A stretch of DNA of 64,000 nucleotides, from positions 1 to 64,000 of the forward strand of contig MVIG01000022.1 of NCBI GenBank assembly GCA_002086835.1, given 5' to 3'. Position 1 is the first letter of the stretch; every line of letters starts with the position of its first letter. This document shows positions 47,604 to 56,470 of this stretch, in pieces. Origin of the DNA: Mycolicibacterium porcinum (GTDB taxonomy: Bacteria; Actinomycetota; Actinomycetes; Mycobacteriales; Mycobacteriaceae). Both the position numbers and the translations under genes were made by a program. A model generated the notes under the pieces. It did not search any database. It was given only the letters and a program-made list of their open reading frames with translations, and was not told where the DNA came from.

Positions 47604-49769
47604 ATGCCGCCGTCCGCAGTACCGCCGTCCCCCGTTCCCACGCCGATGTCGACCGTCTGGCCCGGCGAGCCCTACCCGCTGGGTGCCACCTACGACGGTG
47701 CGGGCACCAACTTCTCGCTGTTCTCCGAAGTCGCCGAACGAGTCGAGCTGTGTCTGATCGCCAAGGACGGCACCGAGCACCGGATCAATCTCGAAGAGGT
47801 CGACGGCTACGTCTGGCACGCTTATCTGCCGACGGTCACGCCGGGCCAGCGGTACGGCTACCGGGTGTACGGCCCATGGGATCCCGGCAGCGGACATCGG
47901 TGCGATCCGAGCAAGCTGCTGCTGGATCCCTACGGCAAGTCGTTCCACGGTGATTTCGATTTCAGCCAGGCGCTGTTCTCCTACGACCTGACGGCCGACC
48001 CGCCCGGCACCGGCACCCCGCCGCAGGTGGACTCTCTGGGCCACACCATGACCAGCGTGGTGATCAACCCGTTCTTCCAATGGGGCTCGGACCGCGCACC
48101 CAAGACCCCGTATCACGACACGGTGATCTACGAGGCCCACGTCAAAGGGATGACCCAGACCCATCCCGGGATCCCCGAGGAACTCCGGGGCACGTACGCG
48201 GGGCTGAGCCACCCCGTGATCATCGACTACCTCCAGTCGTTGAACATCACCGCGATCGAACTCATGCCGGTGCACCAATTCATGCACGACCACCGGCTGT
48301 TGGACCTCGGGCTGCGAAACTACTGGGGCTACAACACAGTCGGCTTCTTCGCGCCACATTTCCAGTACGCGGCCACCCGGCACGCCGGCGGCGCGGTGGC
48401 CGAATTCAAGACGATGGTCAAGGCGTTTCACGACGCGGGCATCGAAGTCATCCTGGACGTGGTCTACAACCACACCGCCGAAGGCAACCACCTCGGCCCG
48501 ACCATCAATTTCCGCGGCATCGACAACGCAGCCTACTACCGACTCCTCGACGGACAGCCCGAGTATTACAAGGATTTCACCGGCACCGGCAACAGCCTCA
48601 ACGCCCGGCATCCACACACGCTGCAGCTGATCATGGACTCACTACGGTACTGGGTCCTCGAGATGCACGTCGACGGGTTCCGATTCGACCTGGCCTCCAC
48701 CCTGGCACGCGAATTCTATGACGTAGACCGGCTTTCGGCGTTCTTCGATCTGGTCCAGCAGGACCCTGTGGTCAGCCAGGTGAAGCTGATCGCCGAGCCC
48801 TGGGACGTCGGTGAGGGCGGCTACCAGGTCGGCAACTTCCCCGGCCTGTGGACCGAGTGGAACGGCAAGTACCGCGACACCGTGCGTGACTACTGGCGCG
48901 GCGAACCCTCGACGCTCGGCGAGTTCGCGTCCCGGCTCACCGGTTCCTCGGACCTCTACGAGGCCACCGGCCGCCGTCCCGGCGCCAGCATCAACTTCGT
49001 CACCTGCCACGACGGGTTCACCCTCAACGATCTGGTGTCCTACAACGAGAAGCACAACGAGGCCAACGGCGAGGACAACCGCGACGGCGAGAGCCACAAC
49101 CGCTCCTGGAACTGCGGTGTCGAGGGACCGACCGACGATCCGGAGATCCTCGCGCTGCGAGCCAAGCAGATGCGCAACATCATGGGGACGCTGATGCTGT
49201 CCCAGGGCACCCCGATGATCGCCCACGGCGACGAGATCGGCCGAACCCAGCTGGGCAACAACAACGTGTACTGCCAGGATTCCGAACTGTCCTGGATGGA
49301 CTGGTCGCTGCTCGAGACCAACGCCGATCACCTCGATTTCACCCGCAAGGTGCTGGCATTCCGCAAGCGCCACCCCGCATTTCGGCGCCGCCGGTTCTTC
49401 GAGGGCAAACCGATCCGCAGCGGGGACCAGGTCCGCGACATCGCCTGGCTCACCCCGGCCGGCACCGAGATGACCCCGGAAGACTGGGGCACCGGTCTGG
49501 GCACGTGTGTCGCCGTGTTCCTCAACGGCGATTCCATCCCAGCTCCCAACGCCCGGGGTGAACGCGTCGTCGACGACACGTTCCTGTTGTGCTTCAACGC
49601 AAATGACCACGCCCAGGACTTCGTCACCCCGAACGGCGACTACGCCGCCGAATGGACCGGGGACCTCGATACCGCCAGCCCGACCGGTGATTCCGACCTG
49701 GTCGTGGCTGCCGGCGAGAAGATCTCACTCCAGGCCCGTTCCCTACTAGTGCTGCGCAAGACGGCCTGA
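47604..49769 (+). CDS. treX: Glycogen debranching enzyme (TreX/GlgX)
   Basis: Hydrolyses alpha-1,6 branches of glycogen to give linear maltodextrins for TreY. The 721-residue GH13 enzyme has a CBM48 head (YPLGATYDGAGTNFSLFSE). The four catalytic regions are visible: DVVYNHTAEG, DGFRFDLAS (Asp nucleophile), LIAEPWDVG (Glu) and NFVTCHDGFTL. ATG at 47604 has GTGAGG upstream, and a second ATG at 47646 is possible. First of the treX-Y-Z run. Confidence 0.95.
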   Translation: MPPSAVPPSPVPTPMSTVWPGEPYPLGATYDGAGTNFSLFSEVAERVELCLIAKDGTEHRINLEEVDGYVWHAYLPTVTPGQRYGYRVYGPWDPGSGHRCDPSKLLLDPYGKSFHGDFDFSQALFSYDLTADPPGTGTPPQVDSLGHTMTSVVINPFFQWGSDRAPKTPYHDTVIYEAHVKGMTQTHPGIPEELRGTYAGLSHPVIIDYLQSLNITAIELMPVHQFMHDHRLLDLGLRNYWGYNTVGFFAPHFQYAATRHAGGAVAEFKTMVKAFHDAGIEVILDVVYNHTAEGNHLGPTINFRGIDNAAYYRLLDGQPEYYKDFTGTGNSLNARHPHTLQLIMDSLRYWVLEMHVDGFRFDLASTLAREFYDVDRLSAFFDLVQQDPVVSQVKLIAEPWDVGEGGYQVGNFPGLWTEWNGKYRDTVRDYWRGEPSTLGEFASRLTGSSDLYEATGRRPGASINFVTCHDGFTLNDLVSYNEKHNEANGEDNRDGESHNRSWNCGVEGPTDDPEILALRAKQMRNIMGTLMLSQGTPMIAHGDEIGRTQLGNNNVYCQDSELSWMDWSLLETNADHLDFTRKVLAFRKRHPAFRRRRFFEGKPIRSGDQVRDIAWLTPAGTEMTPEDWGTGLGTCVAVFLNGDSIPAPNARGERVVDDTFLLCFNANDHAQDFVTPNGDYAAEWTGDLDTASPTGDSDLVVAAGEKISLQARSLLVLRKTA

Positions 49770-49770
49770 T

Positions 49771-52038
49771 ATGCCGCGCCCGGTCCTGTCCACGTATCGG
49801 CTCCAGATGCGCGGGGACTGCTGCACATTCGACGATGCGGTGAATCTGCTCGACTACCTGGACCGGCTGGGCATCTCGCATCTGTACCTGTCACCGATCC
49901 TGACCGCCGCCGACGGGTCCACCCATGGCTACGACGTCACCGATCCCACCACGGTGTCGCGGGCCCTCGGCGGGCCGGAGGGGCTTCGGAAGCTTTCGGA
50001 CGCCGCCCGTAAACGGAACATCGGCTTGGTTGTCGATATCGTGCCGAACCACGTCGGTGTCGCCCACGCCGAACAGAATCGGTGGTGGTGGGATCTGCTG
50101 CGGTATGGCCGGACCTCGGCGTACGCCGACTACTTCGACATCGACTGGGAGCTCGACGGCGGCCGGATCGTCTTGCCGGTTCTGGGTTCCGACGACGACG
50201 TCAACGATCTGGTGGTCGACGGCGACCGGCTGCGACTGGGAGATCTCGCCTTCCCCGTCGCACCGGGAACCGGCAGCGGTACCGGTCGAGAGGTGCACGA
50301 CCGCCAGCACTACCGTCTGACCGGTTGGCGCAACGGGATCTGTGGCTACCGTCGTTTCTTCTCGATCACGTCGCTGGCAGCGCTACGTCAGGAGGACCGC
50401 GCCGTCTTCGACGCGAGCCATGTGGAGGTCAAGCGCTGGTTCGACGAGGGCCTGGTCGACGGGCTGCGCATCGACCATCCGGACGGATTGTCCGACCCTG
50501 CAAGCTATCTGCGATGGTTGCGCGAGATCACCGGTCCCGAAGCCTGGATCGTGGTCGAGAAGATCCTGGCCGCCGACGAAAGCCTCGACGCGTCGCTGCC
50601 CGTCGACGGCACGACCGGATACGATGCGCTGCGCGAGGTGGGCGGACTTTTCATCGCCCCATCCGGACAGAGCACACTCACCGCGGTGAGCGGACGTCCC
50701 GAACCCGAGGCTGAGCGGGCACTGAAGTCTGCGGCCGTCACCGACACCCTCGCCAGCGAACTGGGCCGGCTGTGCCGCGCCATCACGACCGCCACCGCCC
50801 GGAACGACCCCCAGCTTCCCGCGGCAGTTGCGGCACTGATCAGCAGGATCGGCGTGTACCGCAGTGACTATCCGGCACTCGGCGCGATCCTGCCCGTTGC
50901 GATGCAGGAGACATCCGCCGCCGCACCAGAACTCACCGATGCGCTGTCGACCATCGCAGTGGCGCTGTCCGTCAGCGCCGAGGTGGTGGCCCGGTTCAAC
51001 CAGCTGTGCGGGGCCGCCACCGCCAAGGCGGTCGAGGACTGCCTGTTCTACCGCGACACCCGACTGGTGTCGCTCAACGAGGTCGGCGGCGCACCCGAGT
51101 TGTTCGGGGTGTCGACGGCCGAATTCCACCAGCGCACGGCGACGCGGATGCGCGCCTGGCCGACCGCGATGACCACGTTGTCGACCCACGACACCAAGCG
51201 CGGAGAGGATGTCCGCGCCCGCATCGGGCTGTTGTCCCAGGTGCCTGTGACATGGGCAGATTCGGTGGAGCGGTGGACCACGATGTCCGCTCCCCCGGAC
51301 CGGGACACCGCGCTGTTCCTGTGGCAGAACATTTTCGGTGTCTGGCCGGTCGACGGCAACGTCACCGATGCACTGCGAGGCCGGCTGCACGCCTACGCCG
51401 AGAAGGCGATCCGGGAGGCGGCCACCCGAACGTCCTGGCATGACCCGTCGGCCGATTTCGAGAACGACGTGCACGGTTGGCTGGACCGGGTGTTCGACGG
51501 GCCGGTCGCCGCCGAGCTGACCGCGCTGGTGAATCAGCTTGCCGCGCATGCCCACAATGACAGCCTGGGCCAGAAACTCATCCAGCTGACCGCCCCCGGC
51601 ATACCGGACGTCTACCAGGGCACCGAAACCATCGAGGACAGCCTGGTCGATCCGGACAACAGGCGCCCGGTCGACTATGCGGCGCTACGCGAGGCGATGG
51701 CGCGTGGTGACGACGACAAGCTGCGGGTCACCATGGCGGCGCTGGCGTTGCGCCGCGCCCGGCCGAACACGTTCCTGGCCGGCGGCTACACGCCGCTGCC
51801 GGCCAGCGGTAGCGCTGCGACACACCTGGTGTCATATCTGCGTGGCCAGGATGTGGTGGTGGCCGCCTGCCGGTGGACCGTGGAGCTGGCCGAAACCGGC
51901 TGGGCCGACACGGCATTGCCGCTGCCCGACGGCCGGTGGCTGGACCTGCTCAGTGGCCGGCGCTGGTCCGGCCTCGTGCCGTTGACCGAACTTCTGGCCG
52001 ATTCGCCGGTGGCCCTGTTGGAGCGAACCGATGACTGA
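49771..52038 (+). CDS. treY: Maltooligosyl trehalose synthase
   Basis: Turns the reducing-end alpha-1,4 bond of maltodextrins into the alpha,alpha-1,1 bond of trehalose. The 755-residue GH13 protein has STYRLQMRGDCCTFDDA, HGYDVTDPTTV, VVDIVPNHVGV, GLRIDHPDGLSDP (nucleophile) and VVEKILAADE (acid/base). It starts one base after the treX stop and overlaps treZ by 8 bases, so the three enzymes are tightly coupled. Confidence 0.96.
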   Translation: MPRPVLSTYRLQMRGDCCTFDDAVNLLDYLDRLGISHLYLSPILTAADGSTHGYDVTDPTTVSRALGGPEGLRKLSDAARKRNIGLVVDIVPNHVGVAHAEQNRWWWDLLRYGRTSAYADYFDIDWELDGGRIVLPVLGSDDDVNDLVVDGDRLRLGDLAFPVAPGTGSGTGREVHDRQHYRLTGWRNGICGYRRFFSITSLAALRQEDRAVFDASHVEVKRWFDEGLVDGLRIDHPDGLSDPASYLRWLREITGPEAWIVVEKILAADESLDASLPVDGTTGYDALREVGGLFIAPSGQSTLTAVSGRPEPEAERALKSAAVTDTLASELGRLCRAITTATARNDPQLPAAVAALISRIGVYRSDYPALGAILPVAMQETSAAAPELTDALSTIAVALSVSAEVVARFNQLCGAATAKAVEDCLFYRDTRLVSLNEVGGAPELFGVSTAEFHQRTATRMRAWPTAMTTLSTHDTKRGEDVRARIGLLSQVPVTWADSVERWTTMSAPPDRDTALFLWQNIFGVWPVDGNVTDALRGRLHAYAEKAIREAATRTSWHDPSADFENDVHGWLDRVFDGPVAAELTALVNQLAAHAHNDSLGQKLIQLTAPGIPDVYQGTETIEDSLVDPDNRRPVDYAALREAMARGDDDKLRVTMAALALRRARPNTFLAGGYTPLPASGSAATHLVSYLRGQDVVVAACRWTVELAETGWADTALPLPDGRWLDLLSGRRWSGLVPLTELLADSPVALLERTDD

Positions 52039-53764
52039 ATTCACGGTGTGGGCCCCCAATCCGGACCGGGTGCGGGTCGACGTCGACGGAACACTGCACG
52101 AGATGACACGCACCGCCGACGGCTGGTGGCACGCCGACGTCAGCTGCCCCGTCGACGCCCGGTACGGTTTCGTCCTCGACGACGACCCGACGGTACTGCC
52201 GGACCCTCGATCGGCGCGCCAGCCCGACGGTGTACACGGACGCTCACAGCTGTGGCAACCCGCGCAGGATTCGTGGACCGATGCCGATTGGCAGGGCCGA
52301 TCGATCTGCGGCGGGGTGATCTACGAGCTTCACATCGGAACCTTCACTCCCGAAGGCACATTCGACTCCGCCTTCGAGAAACTTGACCACCTCGTGGATC
52401 TCGGCGTGGATTTCGTGGAGTTGATGCCGGTGAACGCCTTCAACGGACCCCATGGCTGGGGTTACGACGGCGTGCTCTGGTACGCGGTGCACGAACCCTA
52501 CGGCGGTCCGGACGGCCTGACCCGCTTCATCGACGCCTGCCACGCACGGGGCCTCGGTGTTCTGATCGACGCGGTGTTCAATCACCTCGGACCGTCGGGC
52601 AATTACCTACCGCGATTCGGCCCGTACCTGTCGACCGGCAGCAATCCCTGGGGCAGTTCGATCAACCTGTCCGATGCCGACGCCGACGAGGTGCGCACCT
52701 ACATCATCGACTGCGCGCTGCGCTGGATGCGTGACTTCCACGCCGACGGATTGCGTCTCGATGCGGTTCACGCCCTGGTGGACACCACCGCGATCCACCT
52801 TCTCGAAGAGTTGGCAGCCGAAACCGACGCGTTGGCAGAGGAACTCGGCCGGCCGCTGTCGCTGATCGCCGAGAGCGACCTCAACGACCCCCGGCTGATC
52901 ACCCCGCGCGACCGTGGCGGCTATGGCCTGACGGCGCAGTGGGACGACGACGTCCACCACGCGATCCACACCGCGGTTTCGGGTGAACGGCAGGGCTACT
53001 ATGCCGATTTCGGATCGCTGGCCACGTTGGCGCAGACGTTGAAGCACGGATACTTCCACGCCGGCACGTATTCGTCGTTCCGGCACCGCAGGCACGGTCG
53101 CCCGTTGGACACCTCCACCATCCCGGGCACGCGGCTGCTGGCCTACACGCTCACCCACGACCAGGTCGGCAACCGGGCCGTCGGCGACCGACCGTCGCAG
53201 CTGCTGACGTTCGGCCAGCTGGCCGTCAAAGCGGCCCTCGCACTCGGATCGCCGTATACAGCCATGCTTTTCATGGGCGAGGAGTGGGGGTCGTCCTCAC
53301 CGTTTCAGTTCTTCAGCTCACATCCCGAGCCGGAACTGGCCCGCGCCACCGCCGAGGGGCGCAAGGCTGAATTCGCCGAGCACGGCTGGGATGCCGACGA
53401 GATCCCGGACCCACAGGATCCGGAGACATTTCTGCGGTCCAAACTGAACTGGAACGAGGTCGCCGACGGTGACCACGCGCGGCTGCACCGGACCTACCGG
53501 GAACTGATCGCGTTGCGGCGCACTGAGCCCGACCTCGCCGATCCATGGCTGGATCACATGACGATCGACTTCGACGAGGAGCAACGCTGGGTCGTCCTGC
53601 ACCGCGGAGCCTTGGCAATCGCCTGCAACCTGGGCACCGAGGCGGTGCCCGTGCCGGTGACCGGCGACCTCGTTGCCGCCTGGGACGTTCCCGATATCGG
53701 TTCCACCGACACCACGTTGCCCGGTCACTCCTTCGCGGTCTTGCGTACAGAGCGGGTTCAGTAG
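52031..53764 (+). CDS. treZ: Maltooligosyl trehalose trehalohydrolase
   Basis: Releases free trehalose from maltooligosyl trehalose. The 577-residue GH13 protein has an N-terminal beta-sandwich (TEFTVWAPNPDRVRV), then YELHIGTFTPEGTFDSAF, DAVFNHLGPSGNY, DGLRLDAVHALVD (Asp), LIAESDLNDPRL (Glu) and LTHDQVGNR. Last gene of the acyltransferase-treX-treY-treZ run. Trehalose feeds osmoprotection and mycolate carriers in this group. Confidence 0.96.
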   Translation: MTEFTVWAPNPDRVRVDVDGTLHEMTRTADGWWHADVSCPVDARYGFVLDDDPTVLPDPRSARQPDGVHGRSQLWQPAQDSWTDADWQGRSICGGVIYELHIGTFTPEGTFDSAFEKLDHLVDLGVDFVELMPVNAFNGPHGWGYDGVLWYAVHEPYGGPDGLTRFIDACHARGLGVLIDAVFNHLGPSGNYLPRFGPYLSTGSNPWGSSINLSDADADEVRTYIIDCALRWMRDFHADGLRLDAVHALVDTTAIHLLEELAAETDALAEELGRPLSLIAESDLNDPRLITPRDRGGYGLTAQWDDDVHHAIHTAVSGERQGYYADFGSLATLAQTLKHGYFHAGTYSSFRHRRHGRPLDTSTIPGTRLLAYTLTHDQVGNRAVGDRPSQLLTFGQLAVKAALALGSPYTAMLFMGEEWGSSSPFQFFSSHPEPELARATAEGRKAEFAEHGWDADEIPDPQDPETFLRSKLNWNEVADGDHARLHRTYRELIALRRTEPDLADPWLDHMTIDFDEEQRWVVLHRGALAIACNLGTEAVPVPVTGDLVAAWDVPDIGSTDTTLPGHSFAVLRTERVQ

Positions 53765-54048
53765 ACCTTCCGCACGGACGTGGTGTCCGCAGCGCCGTCA
53801 CCGGCGCTGCGCTCGCGCTGCTGGCCGCGTCATGGCTGGCCATCGGTCACGCGTGGTCCCTCGTCCTCATGGCCGCCGGGGTCATCGTGCTCGACTTCGC
53901 GGGGCAGGCCGTTCACGTGGCGACAGCCACGACTGCGGTGTACTCGGTCGGCGGCTGGACCGCCTCCAGCATCCTGGGCGCCACGTTCGCGGCGTGCGGG
54001 CTCATCGTCTGGACAATCAGCCGAGCGGTGCACCACACGCCACGATGA
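53765..54048 (+). pseudogene. Remnant of an MFS transporter
   Basis: After treZ, one frame encodes RSAVTGAALALLAASWLAIGHAWSLVLMAAGVIVLDFAGQAVHVA, which fits a middle helix pair of sugar or drug-efflux MFS proteins. It is joined at once to TATTAVYSVGGWTASSILGATFAACGLIVW, which resembles a C-terminal helix further along such proteins. The intervening segment with its conserved loop seems deleted, and the whole N-terminal part is missing. There is no good start codon. It overlaps the convergent DUF2182 gene. Best read as a decayed gene, though a small membrane protein cannot be excluded. Confidence 0.6.
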
Positions 54049-54844
54049 CGGCCACCACTGCCAGCACGGCGGCGAAAAGCCGAAGATGATCAACGCCTCT
54101 CGTCACCAGCTTCTCCCCCGCGACGACGCCGAACAGCACCACCATCAGCCACAGCGCATGCGGGGCGAGCGCCATCGGCACCATCATCGGACCGCACGCG
54201 CCGCTGCACTGCAGTCCGTTCCTCAGGCCCTCCTCGACACAGGCCCGGTCAGCGCGCCACCCGTCGGCGGGCAGTGCCCGGACCCGGTGACAGGCCCGCA
54301 GAAAGAACCGCTTCCTTCGGGTCAGTTCCCAGATCGCCGCCATCACCAGGAGCCCCGAAACCGCCAGGGCACCTCCGGCTTCCGGCCCGATCATCCAGGC
54401 AGCGGTGAGCGCGAGGCCACCGAACGCCGACCACACCGCGAGATAACCGGCGGCGAACAACGCCTGGCCGCGCTGTCGCCGATTCCATTTGCCGTTCAAC
54501 GCGATCGACCGGACCGCAGGCAGTGTGGTCGGCAGCATCATCGCCGACGCCATCAGCAGCCACATCGCCGGCGACGCCGCGAATTCCGGTGCGCCGGAAG
54601 GTGTCGCTGGACAGCCGACTGCCAGCGCGCCCCCACCCGACGCTCCGTGGTGGTGGGCTACGGCGTGCGGCAACGTCGAACAATGCCCCGCCCCGCCGTG
54701 CGACGGCATCGACAGATGCAGAAGCACCAACCCGAGCCAGGCTGCCGCCGAGGCGGCCAGCAGGCTCAGCTCGGGATGCGCCCACCACAGCCTCCGCCAG
54801 GCCGATGGCCGTGCCGCTCGCCTCGCGACCGCGGTCGGCGTCAT
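54017..54844 (-). CDS. DUF2182 membrane protein
   Basis: A 275-residue protein of about six helices. The features of DUF2182 are visible: MWLLMASAMMLPTTLPAV, then RACHRVRALPADGWRADRACVEEGLRNGLQCSGACGPMMVPMALAP, which is rich in Cys and Met near the membrane. A loop has HCSTLPHAVAHHHGASG. These could bind copper or another metal; the family is annotated only as predicted metal-binding. ATG at 54844 overlaps the tyrosinase-like stop as ATGA, indicating an operon. Confidence 0.85.
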   Translation of the reverse strand: MTPTAVARRAARPSAWRRLWWAHPELSLLAASAAAWLGLVLLHLSMPSHGGAGHCSTLPHAVAHHHGASGGGALAVGCPATPSGAPEFAASPAMWLLMASAMMLPTTLPAVRSIALNGKWNRRQRGQALFAAGYLAVWSAFGGLALTAAWMIGPEAGGALAVSGLLVMAAIWELTRRKRFFLRACHRVRALPADGWRADRACVEEGLRNGLQCSGACGPMMVPMALAPHALWLMVVLFGVVAGEKLVTRGVDHLRLFAAVLAVVAVIVACGAPLG

Positions 54845-56334
54845 TGCAGGAAGACGCTCACTCGCCCGATGCGGGCATTCCCCGATTGCTGCGGTGCCGA
54901 CGCCTGGGCGCCCGGCAGTTGGATCGGATGGGCGGCCGGCTCCACGTACTGCGGCACGAAGGTGACGCTGACCTGATCGCTCCACCGGCCCTCGGCACTG
55001 AAACGCCGGTACAGCCCCGTGATATCGAAGGCGAGCCGCATCCCGCCGTGCTCGTTGTCGGGATTGCTGGTTTCCTCGATCCCGAAAAACGCTGCGACGC
55101 CGACGAAATGGTCGTCATCGAGGGAAGGCTCACCGCCACCCACCGTGAGATACACCTTGTAGGTCACCCCAACCGGGGCCGGCGACGTCACGTCCTCGAT
55201 CCGCAGGAACGCGCGGGACGCCGGTGTCGCCTCCTCCGCCAGAGGCCCGATCGGCGGCGCGATGCCGAACGTGACGTTGGTGGTCTCACCGGCGAGTGCG
55301 ACCGCATTGTCGGATGCCCCGACGAGTTCCGGCGGGTTCTCGGGTGCGGGAGCGGTCGGCATGAGAGCCTCCAGTGCAACAGGGGCGGTGATGTCCTCAT
55401 AGCGGTACCCGAGTTGGGTCGTGGTGTCGAGCACCTCTTGTACCGTCTCGCTCAGCGTCGCCCGGTTCTCGTCGTGGAAATGGAACGTCACGCCGCTCAG
55501 CCAGGCTGCCTCCGTGGTGTCGGCACGGTCGGGCATCGTCCGCCAGATCTCCCAGACGCGGTCGATGTTGGCATGGTGCAGCCAGAAGATCGGATCCAGC
55601 GCGGCGGTGTTGAACGACCCCATGAGACCACCGACGCCCACGTGGACTGCGCCATGCGGGGTGCCCTCAAGCGGTCCCATCGCTGAGCCCGGGTCCTCGC
55701 CACCGTGACTGAATCCGGTCCGCCCACCGGCGAACCCGCCGATCCCGGCGAAGTCGATCGGCGCCAGGGCACTCGCCAGGTCGACATCGGAGACCGGCAA
55801 CGACGAACCGTCGTTGAGGTTCCGACCCGGCACCCACAGCGGATTGGGCGTCACACCGTCCGGCAGGGTGGTGTCGAGGAAGGCCTGCGGCAGGCGTCTG
55901 CGGGCCGGATCATCGCTGCTGTAGTTCCAATAGGGCAAAGCCCATGTCGCCTTCGTCTGTTCGTCGACGTCGTCCAGTTCCTGGACGGCCGCCCAGACGA
56001 TCCGTTCGAACCACTGCAGATACATCCGGTGCCACGGCAGGAAGTACCAGCAGAAGTGCTGGCATTGATTGCGGAAGTTGTCGGGATTCACTGTGGTGCC
56101 GTGGATGTCGGACTGGTATTGCCACCCGATCGGGTCCAGCTGATCCGCATCGGTCCGGTCGATCAGCACCTGCACCGCCCTGGCATAGGCGTAGATGGTC
56201 GGGTGCCAGTGATCGATCTGGTCGAGCGTCCAGATGTTGTACCGGACCCGGGTGGCCACCTCGGCGACCGTGCCCTCGAGCCGAGGTGCGGCGGCACCGA
56301 GAGTGGCACCGGAATTGATGAGGTGTTCGGTCAT
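54841..56334 (-). CDS. Tyrosinase-family type-3 copper protein
   Basis: A 497-residue protein. The CuA histidines are probably His78 (SDIHGT), His93 and His102 (CQHFCWYFLPWHRMY, with the usual eight residues between). The CuB set is His227/His231 (TPHGAVHVG) and His253 or 254 (IFWLHHANIDRVW). Residues from about 330 form a beta-rich C-terminal domain, possibly a lid or substrate domain. Such enzymes oxidise phenols or catechols. No signal peptide is seen. ATG at 56334 was chosen; ATG at 56352 is possible. Confidence 0.88.
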   Translation of the reverse strand: MTEHLINSGATLGAAAPRLEGTVAEVATRVRYNIWTLDQIDHWHPTIYAYARAVQVLIDRTDADQLDPIGWQYQSDIHGTTVNPDNFRNQCQHFCWYFLPWHRMYLQWFERIVWAAVQELDDVDEQTKATWALPYWNYSSDDPARRRLPQAFLDTTLPDGVTPNPLWVPGRNLNDGSSLPVSDVDLASALAPIDFAGIGGFAGGRTGFSHGGEDPGSAMGPLEGTPHGAVHVGVGGLMGSFNTAALDPIFWLHHANIDRVWEIWRTMPDRADTTEAAWLSGVTFHFHDENRATLSETVQEVLDTTTQLGYRYEDITAPVALEALMPTAPAPENPPELVGASDNAVALAGETTNVTFGIAPPIGPLAEEATPASRAFLRIEDVTSPAPVGVTYKVYLTVGGGEPSLDDDHFVGVAAFFGIEETSNPDNEHGGMRLAFDITGLYRRFSAEGRWSDQVSVTFVPQYVEPAAHPIQLPGAQASAPQQSGNARIGRVSVFLQ

Positions 56335-56372
56335 GGTTGGGACGTTAGGCATCCGCAGGCCAGGAGGCGCGC

Positions 56373-56433
56373 GTAGATCACTACCTGTATTCGGCACCGA
56401 GGTGGTCGCCGCAATTTTCGAGTAGCCGACTAC
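56373..56433. promoter_or_regulatory. Two GTAG-N4-CTAC palindromes between tyrosinase and M4 genes
   Basis: GTAGATCACTAC (56373-56384) and GTAGCCGACTAC (56422-56433) share eight fixed bases as inverted 4-base arms and start 49 bases apart. They lie in the 136-base divergent promoter region. They may bind one regulator acting on both sides. No regulator gene is adjacent. Confidence 0.45.
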
Positions 56434-56470
56434 GCACGAATTCGCCGCGCCCGGCCCGCATGATCAGGCC

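Noticed and set aside
54523-55686. A 387-codon plus-strand open frame
   Set aside because: Antisense to the DUF2182 and tyrosinase-like genes, which have intact metal motifs.
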